From a virus, in the IMG/VR virus record IMGVR_UViG_3300020165_000008, positions 1 through 64,000 of that record: 64,000 nucleotides of DNA. The stretch is one strand, 5' to 3'. Below the pieces are notes generated by a model. It was not told where the DNA came from. It searched no databases and was given only the letters and a program-made list of their open reading frames with translations. A program made the translations under genes and the position numbers. This document shows, piece by piece, positions 7,949 to 16,016 of this stretch. Every line of letters starts with the position of its first letter. Position 1 is the first letter of the stretch.

Positions 7949-8134
7949 CTATCCTCTCTTTGCCTTGTTTATTTCTATGGCGGCAAGTTGTTTTTTGGCT
8001 GCTTTCTTGGTTTTGTGTGTTCCAAGACGATCGCCGCCTTTTTTTGGATAAACAACATACTCATCATCAACTTTTTTTATTGTTTCATCAACAAGTTTTT
8101 TAGTTATTTCTTCTATAATGTCTTTGATACTCAT
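7949..8134 (-). CDS. Small conserved phage protein (RLGTH...KKAAKKQLAAIE motif)
   Basis: 61 aa with a strong ribosome binding site (AGGAGAAGAAG then ATG at 8134). An N-terminal acidic/basic helix is followed by YVVYPKKGGDRLGTHKTKK and an Ala/Lys-rich helix ending AAIEINKAKRG. This C-terminal motif is familiar as a small domain in many phage proteins, sometimes fused to other virion proteins; its function is unknown. It starts inside the end of the coiled-coil membrane protein gene (4-nt overlap) and ends 3 nt before the nucleotidyltransferase gene. Confidence 0.75.
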   Translation of the reverse strand: MSIKDIIEEITKKLVDETIKKVDDEYVVYPKKGGDRLGTHKTKKAAKKQLAAIEINKAKRG

Positions 8135-8976
8135 CTTCTTCTCCTGAAAGGCCGATACGTAATAGTCAAGCCGCCAATAACAGATTGGTTTGTTATATCA
8201 TAAGTAGTATTCACACTATAATCAAGTGTTCTTGTCTCTAAGTGAAGGGCTGGGCCAACTGCAAAAGTGCCTAAGCCGGCGTCTACAGCAATGCCCACTC
8301 CAAACCTTTCATACCAACGCTCTCTTAGACGTCTGCTATTCACGATAAGCTCGCCTATCTCTATTTCCAACCGGTTTGTTTGTTCGGCTGCTATAGCGCT
8401 CCATCCCCCATCTGGTCCTTGATTTAGCGCTAAGTCTAATACAAAAGGACTAAGTTGAGATAAGGATAGTTCTGCGTGCGGAGGGTTGCTTTCCGTAAAA
8501 CCCAAAACTCTATAACCTGAGTTTTCTAAGTCAAAGTCGACTCTTAGGTTTGGTATACCCTCAGTTTCTTCTGTTATTGTTGTGTTTGTTGTTTCTTCAT
8601 CACAACGATACTCTATAACAGTTGTAGTCGCAGTAGAGTCTTCATCATTGCTGGTAAACTCAATCTTTTCTCTTAGTGTAGCATTTACTTGAGTTAGAAA
8701 AACTAACTTTCCTTCTAATTCCTTGGCTGCGTCGTCAAGTCTGGTATTTTCCCCTAGAAGGTTGGCTATTTGTCTTTCTTTAAAGGATAGATCTTGTGCT
8801 AATCTAAACTCTACACCTTCCAAGATCTCGATTGATCCTTGGGCGGCAGCAAGGTTATTTTGTAGTTCGTTGATAAGGCTCTGGTTTTGCTTCTTGTTGA
8901 AGATTGAGCCAGCGGCCACCCCAAAGACGATCAAAAGAAGGGCAACTAAAAATATATCCTTAATGCCAAAGTCCAT
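8131..8976 (-). CDS. Membrane-anchored coiled-coil protein, possible inner spanin-like protein
   Basis: 281 aa. Residues 7-25 (DIFLVALLLIVFGVAAGSI) form one N-terminal membrane anchor. Residues 27-110 are a long Glu/Gln/Leu-rich coiled coil (LINELQNNLAAAQGSIEILEG...). The rest is strand-rich and ends with alternating hydrophobic strands (FGVGIAVDAGLGTFAVGPALHLE) and an RRRR tail. The topology, signal anchor plus periplasmic coiled coil, resembles inner spanins, and it directly follows a holin-like gene, so a lysis role is plausible. The extended beta C-terminus is not typical of Rz proteins. No separate outer-spanin lipoprotein was found. The start has no clear ribosome binding site and is probably coupled to the preceding stop. 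Confidence 0.6.
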   Translation of the reverse strand: MDFGIKDIFLVALLLIVFGVAAGSIFNKKQNQSLINELQNNLAAAQGSIEILEGVEFRLAQDLSFKERQIANLLGENTRLDDAAKELEGKLVFLTQVNATLREKIEFTSNDEDSTATTTVIEYRCDEETTNTTITEETEGIPNLRVDFDLENSGYRVLGFTESNPPHAELSLSQLSPFVLDLALNQGPDGGWSAIAAEQTNRLEIEIGELIVNSRRLRERWYERFGVGIAVDAGLGTFAVGPALHLETRTLDYSVNTTYDITNQSVIGGLTITYRPFRRRR

Positions 8977-8979
8977 TTA

Positions 8980-9198
8980 TTATGAGCGAAGTTTTGCTAC
9001 CGCATCAACAGCAGCTTGTGAGCCGATAAAGATGGCAGTGATCGTAACCCAGTCTGCAGATGTAAGATCGGCAAAAGCTAAAAGCCCGGTTGCTGTGATC
9101 CAAGCAAGAAACTTTCTGCTTATAGCTTTTTCTACAACTCTGTCTAGAAATCCCTTTTCAGTATCAACTGTTATACAGCTACAATTTTTACATGCCAT
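8980..9198 (-). CDS. Putative holin, two membrane segments
   Basis: 72 aa. The N-terminal soluble part has a compact CKNCSC cluster (residues 3-8), followed by a charged segment (EKGFLDRVVEKAISRK). Two hydrophobic segments follow, about 30-43 (FLAWITATGLLAFA) and 50-66 (WVTITAIFIGSQAAVDA), with a short turn between and a basic end. The size and two-helix topology match class II-type phage holins, and the RKFLAWITATGLL pattern resembles annotated phage holins I know. It has a good ribosome binding site (AAAGGAG) and a late-type motif directly upstream, as expected for a lysis gene. It precedes the spanin-like gene. Holin function is inferred, not proven. Confidence 0.7.
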   Translation of the reverse strand: MACKNCSCITVDTEKGFLDRVVEKAISRKFLAWITATGLLAFADLTSADWVTITAIFIGSQAAVDAVAKLRS

Positions 9199-9218
9199 TA
9201 CTATTTCTCCTTTGTTAC

Positions 9219-9229
9219 TATAAATAGTT
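9219..9229 (-). promoter_or_regulatory. Late-type motif upstream of the holin-like gene
   Basis: The coding strand reads AACTATTTATA, followed by GTAAC and the AAAGGAG ribosome binding site. It overlaps the stop codon of the SbcC/D-like gene and lies 20 nt before the ATG at 9198. It matches the copy at 16985 over at least 14 nt, including the GTAA after the core. It would switch expression from the DNA module to lysis and head genes late in infection. Confidence 0.6.
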
Positions 9230-12200
9230 AGACATTTACAAAAGCGTATCCCTCCTTCTTCTGGATTATTACTTCATCATCAACAATGTCTTTAAGAGAA
9301 TCTAGGTGAGAAATAAGGAATACTGTTTCAAAGTTTTCACGATACATTTGAAGGATCTTGATAAAGCCATCCATGTTCTCGGCGTCGAGTGCTGTTGCCG
9401 GTTCGTCCAGCACGGCAAAGTTTGGAATGGGCAAAGAAGAAACATTTAGAAGCCCTAAGCGAATAGCTGTTGCGGCAATAGTCTTTTCTGCTCCTGATCC
9501 TAGTTCGATTGGCCTTGCGTCAAACTTTGAGTGCTTGATAAAGATGTTTAGTTTGTTTCCGTCTTCCTCAAAGAATACTTGGAAATCAACAACATCAGAA
9601 AGTACCTTCTCGATCTCTTCATTGATAACTGGTAGCATTTTCTTTGTTACATCATAAGGGATCCCGTTTGGATGAACACAACGCATAAAATAAACAAATG
9701 TAGAATATTCTTCTCTTGCTTTTTTGAGCTTTGCTTTTGTTTGGTTCGCTAAGTCAATCCTTGCTTTTGCTCCTGCTTCATCTCCAAGAAGTTCTAAAAG
9801 GTCATCGTTGCAACTATCACAGTCACTTTGAGTGTTCTTGATTGTTCTAGATGTAACAGTTAGTTGCTCTTTGAGTTTTAAGATCTTTTTGATCTCTGCT
9901 TCGTTCTTCTCGTATGTTTCCTTCTTGGCCAAAAGGGCGGTCAAGGACATTTGAGCCATTTTTAGCTCCATTTCCTTGTTCTTGAGGCGGTTTTCGGTGT
10001 CTTCTTTGGCTGCTACAATGTTATCATACTTGCTTAGAAGATCGTTGGCCTCATCAATGTTGAGTTTCTTGATTTCATTTTCACGCTCCTCTACATTGCC
10101 TTCCAAACCTTTGATTGCTTGCTCGACAACATCAAAAGAGCCGACTGCTTCGTGGGCATCTTTGATAAAGCGGCAAGTGGGAAACTGATCGCCGCAAGGA
10201 ACAGAAGAAAGTAGCCTTTGTTTGTCCTCTATGTCGGCCTTCTCCCGCTTTCTTTCTTTTAGCACTACTGTGAGGTCTGTAAGTTGTTTGAGTGTCTCAG
10301 AATGGACCTCCTTGCGCCCTAAGACCCTTTCTAGATCAAAGTCCTGGATGAAAATCTCACACTGCTCAATGCGAACTGAGATTTCTTTTATTTCACCCTC
10401 TAAGGTTGTTTTTTTAGATTCTAAGTTTTTGATCTCGCTCAAAACACTTTCAATGTTAATGTCGATCTCTTTCTGGGAATCTACTTGGTGCTGGATCTTG
10501 CTCTTTTCTTGTTTGAGGCCATCTAAAATAACGTTTAGTTCATTACAGTGAAGTTTTACAGACAAGATCTTTTCTTTGAGCGTCTCAAGTTCTGCTTGCT
10601 CTTCCTCAATCTGAGCATCATAGTCAACACCTTCTAGCCCCTTTACCAAGGCACGCTTATCTTGTGAGATTTCTTTTGCTTTCTTAAACTTTTTATCTAA
10701 GATCTCAAGGTCAAGGAACTTTGCGAGGATTTCTTTGCGCTTTGTTGTACCTTCATTGATAAAGTTTAGTGAGTTCATCTGGGAAATCATTGACGTTAGT
10801 AGAAAGTCGTCTAGTGTTCCAAGATAGCGGCGAATGTTTGCGTCGGTTCCGTTTCTTGTCTGCCCGTTTAGGCATTCGGTTTCACCGGTGGCCGGATCAA
10901 ATACAGAAAAAGTTAGATCTGTCTTTGCCTCAATGCTTGCCTTTCCGTGTAAGCGTTTGATATACTTCTTTCCCTCACGTTTGATAGTAAAAACCTTGTC
11001 TCCAATAGAAAACTGAACCTCTCCTGTGGCGTGTTCTTTGTTTTGGTTAATCAAATCAACGTTCTTGCGCACCGACTTTGAGCTGGAATTGAAAATAGCG
11101 TATAGAATACTATCAATAATAGAAGACTTTCCTGAATAGTTCTTACCAAAGATACCAATAATACCATTTAGTTTCGCAAAGTCAATTGAGTTGTCTTCTC
11201 CATAGTTAAAAAGGTTATCAAACTTAAATTTGTCTAGATTCCAATGAATGTTTCGCTTTGTTTCCTCGTCTTCGTTGATAAGAGTCGAGATCTGCTTATT
11301 TAGGGCGAAAACTTGTGCTAGTTGCTCTTTATCTAACTCATAATCCGCAAGATACTCTTCCATTAATCTTTCTTGGACCTTGGCGTCACGCATGTTCATT
11401 CTTTCTGCGTGTGCGGAGGTGGCTGACCCACGAGCGCCCGAAAACCGGTTGAGAAAAGCAACCGATTCAGGCTTGAACTTGGTTCTTACCACATCGGCAG
11501 CCTTTTTCAGGGTTGAGATCGGGTGATTGTGCTCTGAAATAAGACGAACTCGGGCACCTGATGGGATATTAGTGCCTCTTGGTAGTCTTCCGGTCTTTGT
11601 AAGCTTGATTGTGATGAAAGGCTTGGGGTTGGAGACAGGAATGTGCTTACAAGTAAAACTTTCTTTGTCTTTAATGTCCCAAACAAGAAAACCTTTGTCG
11701 TTTGACTCTCCAAAGTTCTGCTGAATTGTAGATCCTGGGTATCGGAAGCGTCCGTGGTCGTCCAATAGTTGGTTTGTCTTGTGAATGTCCCCAAAAAAGC
11801 CATAATCAAAGTTCTCAAACGTTTCTAGGTTCACTTCACCCTCTAGAACCCATCCAATATCTGTTTCAGACCCTCGAACAGCGCCGTGGTGTAGGGCAAT
11901 GTTAATAAAGTCCTGATCGGGCTCAAGATTCCAGCTGGCTTGGTCATCAAAAACGCACATAGCGTGTAAAACAAACTTTTCTGAGAGGTTTACTTGCTCA
12001 TAGCCCTTGAAAAGATGTAGATCCGGGTGTTTTAGATTCTGAACAATGGGGGTTAGGGCATCTTGGCGTGCTGAGTTCTTTAGATTTCCATCGTGATTGC
12101 CCAAAAGAACATAAGTTGGCGCAATATCAGCCAAACTTGATAGAAAGTCTGATGCTAACTCAACAAATTCGGGTGAAATCTGGGTCTTTGTGTGTGCGAT

Positions 12201-12332
12201 GTCCCCTGTGTGAATAATAAAGTCGACATTTTCTTCTTTTAAAGTTTTATAAAGTTGTGAAAATACTTGTCGATACTCTTTTTGGTATTTATAATTTCGG
12301 ATGTGTGTGTCTGAGATTTGTGCAAAACGCAT
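9228..12332 (-). CDS. Fused SbcD-SbcC (gp47-gp46) recombination nuclease
   Basis: 1034 aa combining both subunits of the Mre11-Rad50-type complex, which resects DNA ends for recombination and recombination-dependent replication and, in T4, degrades host DNA. The N-terminal phosphoesterase has SDTH (D8, H10), TGDIAH (D44), GNHD (78-81), HH at 148-149 and GDIH (181-184). An ABC ATPase follows: Walker A GKNYSGKS (396-403), a long coiled coil of about 550-870, signature LGSGAEK (944-950), Walker B FAVLDE (972-977) and a His switch in SHLDS (H1009). The coiled coil carries Cys pairs C713/C720 and C838/C841, either possibly the zinc hook. In T4 these are two separate genes, 47 and 46. It has a good ribosome binding site (GGAGGCGATTTA). 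Confidence 0.95.
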   Translation of the reverse strand: MRFAQISDTHIRNYKYQKEYRQVFSQLYKTLKEENVDFIIHTGDIAHTKTQISPEFVELASDFLSSLADIAPTYVLLGNHDGNLKNSARQDALTPIVQNLKHPDLHLFKGYEQVNLSEKFVLHAMCVFDDQASWNLEPDQDFINIALHHGAVRGSETDIGWVLEGEVNLETFENFDYGFFGDIHKTNQLLDDHGRFRYPGSTIQQNFGESNDKGFLVWDIKDKESFTCKHIPVSNPKPFITIKLTKTGRLPRGTNIPSGARVRLISEHNHPISTLKKAADVVRTKFKPESVAFLNRFSGARGSATSAHAERMNMRDAKVQERLMEEYLADYELDKEQLAQVFALNKQISTLINEDEETKRNIHWNLDKFKFDNLFNYGEDNSIDFAKLNGIIGIFGKNYSGKSSIIDSILYAIFNSSSKSVRKNVDLINQNKEHATGEVQFSIGDKVFTIKREGKKYIKRLHGKASIEAKTDLTFSVFDPATGETECLNGQTRNGTDANIRRYLGTLDDFLLTSMISQMNSLNFINEGTTKRKEILAKFLDLEILDKKFKKAKEISQDKRALVKGLEGVDYDAQIEEEQAELETLKEKILSVKLHCNELNVILDGLKQEKSKIQHQVDSQKEIDINIESVLSEIKNLESKKTTLEGEIKEISVRIEQCEIFIQDFDLERVLGRKEVHSETLKQLTDLTVVLKERKREKADIEDKQRLLSSVPCGDQFPTCRFIKDAHEAVGSFDVVEQAIKGLEGNVEERENEIKKLNIDEANDLLSKYDNIVAAKEDTENRLKNKEMELKMAQMSLTALLAKKETYEKNEAEIKKILKLKEQLTVTSRTIKNTQSDCDSCNDDLLELLGDEAGAKARIDLANQTKAKLKKAREEYSTFVYFMRCVHPNGIPYDVTKKMLPVINEEIEKVLSDVVDFQVFFEEDGNKLNIFIKHSKFDARPIELGSGAEKTIAATAIRLGLLNVSSLPIPNFAVLDEPATALDAENMDGFIKILQMYRENFETVFLISHLDSLKDIVDDEVIIQKKEGYAFVNV

Positions 12333-13288
12333 TAAATCGCCTCCAATAAGTTTCTTGCTGTTAATTCGAATAAATCCTGTTGTAGGATAGGTGCTGCTTT
12401 TTTCTTTCGCAGTGAAAATTCGTTTTTGGGCATTTCTCCCAAGTCATTAAAGCCGGATAAGTCAACCTTAAAGACTTCTACCTCGAAATCAAGTAGAAGT
12501 TTCATAATCTTTAGTTCTTTTTCGTATGCATCTGGATCTAAGGCCAGATACACCGTGCTATCGTTCTCAATAAGTTTGCGAAGCAGCAACGAGTTCTCGG
12601 TCATTGTAGAACCAAGGAGAGGGACTGAGTTAGGGCCGGAGACAATAGCGTCAAAAACACCTTCTGTAATCACAATGTCTTGGTCCCAATCGATAAAGAG
12701 TTCGTTAAATACAATGTTGCGGCTGGCTTTTGGGTTTTTATAAGCCGGCCATACGCTTTTATCGAAGGCCCTGGTAATAAAATAGTTTGGCGAGCCACTA
12801 TCCCCAAAGGATGGAACAACCAAACGGTCTTTATAGATGCCCTTCTCACAAAAGCCAACCTTCCAATAAGCAAGATCAAAATCAGTCAAACCTCTGGAGC
12901 GTAGATAGTTGAGTGGTCGTCGCAAAGTTAGAGGTATTTCTCTTTTATGAAGCGCTTGGTATTCTTTTGGAAGCTGAACCACCTGCTGTTCTTCTTCATC
13001 TGAGATCTCAAATAAAAGCTTTTCGTCAAATTCAGAAAAGTCAATCTTTCTTGAGAACCGATCCCACTCTTTTAGAAGCGACCAGTTACCAAATTTCTTG
13101 ACCAAACGACGAATGTTTCGCCCTGATGCGTCGCATACCCAACACTTATATACATTTTTTTCAACATTTAGTGAAAGCTTTGGTTTGTGGTGGTTACAAA
13201 AAGGGCAGTGAAATAAAAATTCACCGCCCGACCTGTAAGAATGTCCTAACGCTTGTTTTATAATGTTTAGTTTTTCTCGTCCGTGCAT
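12332..13288 (-). CDS. DNA primase, short DnaG/gp61 type
   Basis: 318 aa. Makes RNA primers for lagging-strand synthesis. An N-terminal C4 zinc finger (C28, C31, C49, C52, in CPFCNHHKPK and CWVC) leads into a linker, then a primase core with GIYKDRLVVPSF-type strands and a TOPRIM domain showing EGVFDA (E209, D213) and LALDPDA (D251, D253), which bind catalytic metals. The length is near T4 gp61 (342 aa) and much shorter than bacterial DnaG, with no C-terminal helicase domain; the helicase must be encoded elsewhere. The gene starts 22 nt inside the RuvC-like gene and ends at the SbcC/D-like start (TAATG), so all three are co-translated. Confidence 0.9.
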   Translation of the reverse strand: MHGREKLNIIKQALGHSYRSGGEFLFHCPFCNHHKPKLSLNVEKNVYKCWVCDASGRNIRRLVKKFGNWSLLKEWDRFSRKIDFSEFDEKLLFEISDEEEQQVVQLPKEYQALHKREIPLTLRRPLNYLRSRGLTDFDLAYWKVGFCEKGIYKDRLVVPSFGDSGSPNYFITRAFDKSVWPAYKNPKASRNIVFNELFIDWDQDIVITEGVFDAIVSGPNSVPLLGSTMTENSLLLRKLIENDSTVYLALDPDAYEKELKIMKLLLDFEVEVFKVDLSGFNDLGEMPKNEFSLRKKKAAPILQQDLFELTARNLLEAI

Positions 13289-13785
13289 AGTTGTAGTCCC
13301 GCCCTGGCAATGATAAGTGAATCAGCCCGATCGAAAGTGTCGGGCTTGGGATTGCCATGTCTTGTATACTCTACCACGAATGAGGGCTCCGTGTCAAGCA
13401 AATGTTGCAGGACTTGTTTCTTTGCCGGTGTTCCCTTTTTTATTTTGATGCCGGCAAGTTTTCGAGCCGAGGTTGCGGCAATGTATCCTGGCTCTAGGGA
13501 CCATTCCTTATAAGCAAGCCAAGAGACAACGCCATTAAAGCGAGAGAGAGTAGAAAGAGTTGCAGCTGAGCTAAATCCCGACCGAAAAGATTGTAAAGAT
13601 TGCTCAATAAAAATCTTATCTGGTTCTTGAGAAAGACTTTTAAAATACTCAGCAACTTTTTCACTCTTTAAAAAGAAGTTCTTATACTTACGAAGATCTA
13701 TAGAATCATTTAAAATAATGTTATTATTATAATCTAATAACGTTATACCTGTTATACTTGTACTTATATCTAAACCTAAAATCAT
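13267..13785 (-). CDS. RuvC-like Holliday junction resolvase
   Basis: 172 aa, RNase H fold. The catalytic acidic residues are visible as LGLDIS (D6), IFIEQSL (E61) and FDRADSLIIA (D152, D155). The size equals bacterial RuvC (173 aa). It should cut branched recombination intermediates before packaging, the job done in T4 by the unrelated endonuclease VII. Because D6 must be near the N-terminus, the ATG at 13785 is secure. There is no clear ribosome binding site and the start lies directly under a sigma-70-like promoter, so the mRNA may be leaderless. It is the first gene of the resolvase-primase-SbcC/D module. Confidence 0.88.
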   Translation of the reverse strand: MILGLDISTSITGITLLDYNNNIILNDSIDLRKYKNFFLKSEKVAEYFKSLSQEPDKIFIEQSLQSFRSGFSSAATLSTLSRFNGVVSWLAYKEWSLEPGYIAATSARKLAGIKIKKGTPAKKQVLQHLLDTEPSFVVEYTRHGNPKPDTFDRADSLIIARAGLQLCTDEKN

Positions 13786-13791
13786 ATAATG

Positions 13792-13820
13792 ATCTTATCA
13801 CGTATTTTATTAGATGTCAA
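13792..13820 (-). promoter_or_regulatory. Sigma-70-like promoter for the DNA module
   Basis: On the coding strand TTGACA (13820-13815) is followed by exactly 17 nt and TAAGAT (13797-13792). The -35 box is perfect and the -10 box is a good match to TATAAT. Transcription would begin about 6-7 nt later, at or next to the A of the resolvase ATG (13785), implying a leaderless message. The -35 region lies within the last codons of the upstream structural gene. This differs from the AT-rich late motif and suggests host RNA polymerase reads it early in infection. Confidence 0.6.
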
Positions 13821-14970
13821 GCTTTAGTTTGAAAGTTATATCTCTAGATTCAGTTTTCTTTACAGGTCTGGCTAAAGAAGCAATTGCAATAAGGTTTTTA
13901 TCTTCATCGTATAAGCCTATTTTAGATATATAAGTTGTTTTCTCAAATGGGGCTGTTGGATCTTGATAAGATGCCGATGCTATATTTTTTATTATTCTTT
14001 CCGGCTCTTTAAAACTGCTAACAGATCCAGTAAACTCTATAGGCTTGTGACTATCTTTTGTATAAAATGTTGGATTCTCAGATTGGTTTAACTCTCCACG
14101 AGGCGCTGTGCAAAACATTAGTTTTGTATTGACTTCGCTGGTGGATTCAAAATGAAGATGGAAAGAGGAGGACGGCAGTGCAGTACTAGCGTATGATACA
14201 TTCCCCTGGATCCCGGCTGCATAATAATACCACCTAAAACTTTCTTCGCTTCCGTCCTGGTCATAGTTATCAATGTTGTCGGTTGTGACATTCCAAGAAC
14301 CAGTAAGCAAGATAGCGCCCATGTCTCTTAATATCACGCCAGCAACTGAACCGGTGTTTGTGTCTATTGGTAGAGTTTGGACTAACTCTCCCTTAGCGTT
14401 TGCTTCTAAGCGCCCTGTGAGCGTTCCAGTGACATAGAAGTCTAGTTTCAGAGTATCCGCCTTCATTCCTGAACCAAAGAAGATGGAAGGGACATCAATA
14501 AGCGCTATATCCTGTGTGTCCTTATCCCCAAGCGATGAAGAATACGCAAAATGGTTAGAATAAAGCCTGCGTCTGTTTAGAGTATTTTTTAAAGCCTTTA
14601 TCTGCCCTCGTTCGTCGGATCCCGTATAGAAGTTTCTTGTGATACTGGCAGAAAGAGGGTAGGTTCCGGATAGTTCGTCTCCGTAGCTATCTACCCAGAA
14701 AGAAGCCGTGCTAATGGTTTTAAAGTTATCTAAAGATCCCGCTTTTGTAATCGCAGGATAGATCAAGTTGGTGTCAGCACGATCAACATTCATTTCGTAA
14801 AGAGAAACAAAACCTGATGGAACGCTGTTGATAGTAGTTCCTAATGATGCTGAGCTGTTTGATTCTCCGTTATAGTATACAGTTCTATCGTTTATAAAAA
14901 AGGAACACGACGGGTTGACCACCCGGAGTTGGTCAACCACGTCGTTTTGCTTAAACTGATAGAACTTCAT
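13810..14970 (-). CDS. Virion structural protein, paralogue of the next gene
   Basis: 386 aa, strand-rich, Ser/Thr-rich, no signal or membrane segment. The C-terminal roughly 115 residues match the C-terminus of the 341-aa protein encoded just upstream: shared elements are FxSTxEVN/xTTELN, the NPTFY/NPTYL patch, YISKIGLYDED versus YVTSIGLYSSD, and the end PVKKTESRDITFKLKLDI versus PLKKDPTNELTLRVRLDY. This ending is familiar from structural proteins of marine T4-like phages. A tail or baseplate location is inferred from neighbours. It begins 1 nt after the upstream stop with a weak ribosome binding site, and a strong hairpin lies in its first codons. Confidence 0.75.
   Translation of the reverse strand: MKFYQFKQNDVVDQLRVVNPSCSFFINDRTVYYNGESNSSASLGTTINSVPSGFVSLYEMNVDRADTNLIYPAITKAGSLDNFKTISTASFWVDSYGDELSGTYPLSASITRNFYTGSDERGQIKALKNTLNRRRLYSNHFAYSSSLGDKDTQDIALIDVPSIFFGSGMKADTLKLDFYVTGTLTGRLEANAKGELVQTLPIDTNTGSVAGVILRDMGAILLTGSWNVTTDNIDNYDQDGSEESFRWYYYAAGIQGNVSYASTALPSSSFHLHFESTSEVNTKLMFCTAPRGELNQSENPTFYTKDSHKPIEFTGSVSSFKEPERIIKNIASASYQDPTAPFEKTTYISKIGLYDEDKNLIAIASLARPVKKTESRDITFKLKLDI
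14907..14945. other. Strong inverted repeat near the 5' end of a structural gene
   Basis: Arms ACGACGGGTTGACCA (14907-14921) and TGGTCAACCACGTCGT (14930-14945) pair over 15 bp with one bulged A, around an 8-nt loop. It lies within codons about 9-22 of the 386-aa gene. On the plus strand it is followed by TTTT (14945-14948), like an intrinsic terminator facing against the genes; on the coding strand no T-run follows. It may block antisense transcription or modulate translation of this gene; function is unproven. Confidence 0.6.
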
Positions 14971-14971
14971 T

Positions 14972-15997
14972 TTAGTAGTCTAGTCTGACTCGTAATGTAA
15001 GCTCGTTTGTTGGGTCTTTTTTAAGCGGCTCTGAGACTTTCGCAGTGGCCAAAAGTACGTTATCTGATGAGTATAAGCCGATTGAAGTAACATAAGACGC
15101 AGGGGTATCCGTTCTGCTGTTTTTCATAACAACTTGCGAGCCAGATAGATATGTTGGGTTTGATGAATAGTTAAACTCACTAGACCCTGCTCGACAGAAA
15201 TAGATACTTGAGTTGAGTTCCGTTGTGTTGTTAAACTGAACGTTCTTAAGTCTGTGTCTAAAGCCATCAGTTGAGCCGGTTATTGATGAGCCGCTTAAAA
15301 CTGCATCAACGGTTTCACCGGCAGCATTAAAGCCGGCGGGCTGGGCAAGGAGCTTAAAGATGCTAGCTGTCAATACAGAGATTCCAGCTTGATAATAAAC
15401 GTGGCCAATTGGATCACCCGTACCGGCTGAGTTGGTGTATAATAAGCCATACTCTCCAGCAGGCGAGTTAACTTTATAGTTATTCTGAGCGCCGGCATCA
15501 TAAACAGTGCTAGCTCCTAACAAACTAGTGTAAGCGCCACTCAAAAAAGCAGTCATTTCAAATGAGCCTTTTTTAATTTCATCCTTGACGAGCAAGCGTG
15601 AGAAGGGGAAAAAGAAGCATTCTTTCATTTTCGTGCCGCCGCCTGATATGTTGCCGTCTTGATCAAACTCCTGAATTGATCCAGTAGTATCCGGCTGAAC
15701 TAAGACTTTTGCAAATTGATTATAGATGTTTATTTTCTTAGCGTTCTGAGTACTAGCAGCGCCAGATAATGATGAATTCGCAGAGTAGCCAACGGTTATA
15801 TCAAAAATATGATTCGCTGAAGAGCTTAGGTAGGGATAATCATAAACAGATTGGAACATACCATGAGAATAGTTTTTAATGTTGTTGTCAGAATAAGTTC
15901 CGGATACAATAGTACCAGTAATCGGAATAACCTCATGTAGGTTTGTCGTTGTTACTGCCTGATCGTCCGGACCGAATGTTTTAAATGTTGATGCCAT
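14972..15997 (-). CDS. Virion structural protein with SIGLY C-terminal domain
   Basis: 341 aa, rich in Ser, Thr, Asn and Gly, strand-like, no catalytic motif. It has the same C-terminal domain as the 386-aa protein downstream (shared NPTY...; SIGLYSSDNVLLATAKVSEP; final LTLRVRLDY). The N-terminal halves are not obviously alike, so the pair share a terminal module, by duplication or domain exchange. The ribosome binding site is GAGAG before ATG at 15997. Position among tail/baseplate genes points to a virion component; the exact place is unknown. Confidence 0.75.
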   Translation of the reverse strand: MASTFKTFGPDDQAVTTTNLHEVIPITGTIVSGTYSDNNIKNYSHGMFQSVYDYPYLSSSANHIFDITVGYSANSSLSGAASTQNAKKINIYNQFAKVLVQPDTTGSIQEFDQDGNISGGGTKMKECFFFPFSRLLVKDEIKKGSFEMTAFLSGAYTSLLGASTVYDAGAQNNYKVNSPAGEYGLLYTNSAGTGDPIGHVYYQAGISVLTASIFKLLAQPAGFNAAGETVDAVLSGSSITGSTDGFRHRLKNVQFNNTTELNSSIYFCRAGSSEFNYSSNPTYLSGSQVVMKNSRTDTPASYVTSIGLYSSDNVLLATAKVSEPLKKDPTNELTLRVRLDY

Positions 15998-16016
15998 TTT
16001 TTCTCTCTTTTATTTA

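Noticed and set aside
9219-9229. Reading the CTATAAATAG complement as rightward T4 late promoters
   Set aside because: All genes run leftward and each copy sits just upstream of a leftward gene; rightward transcription would be purely antisense. Kept only as an alternative.
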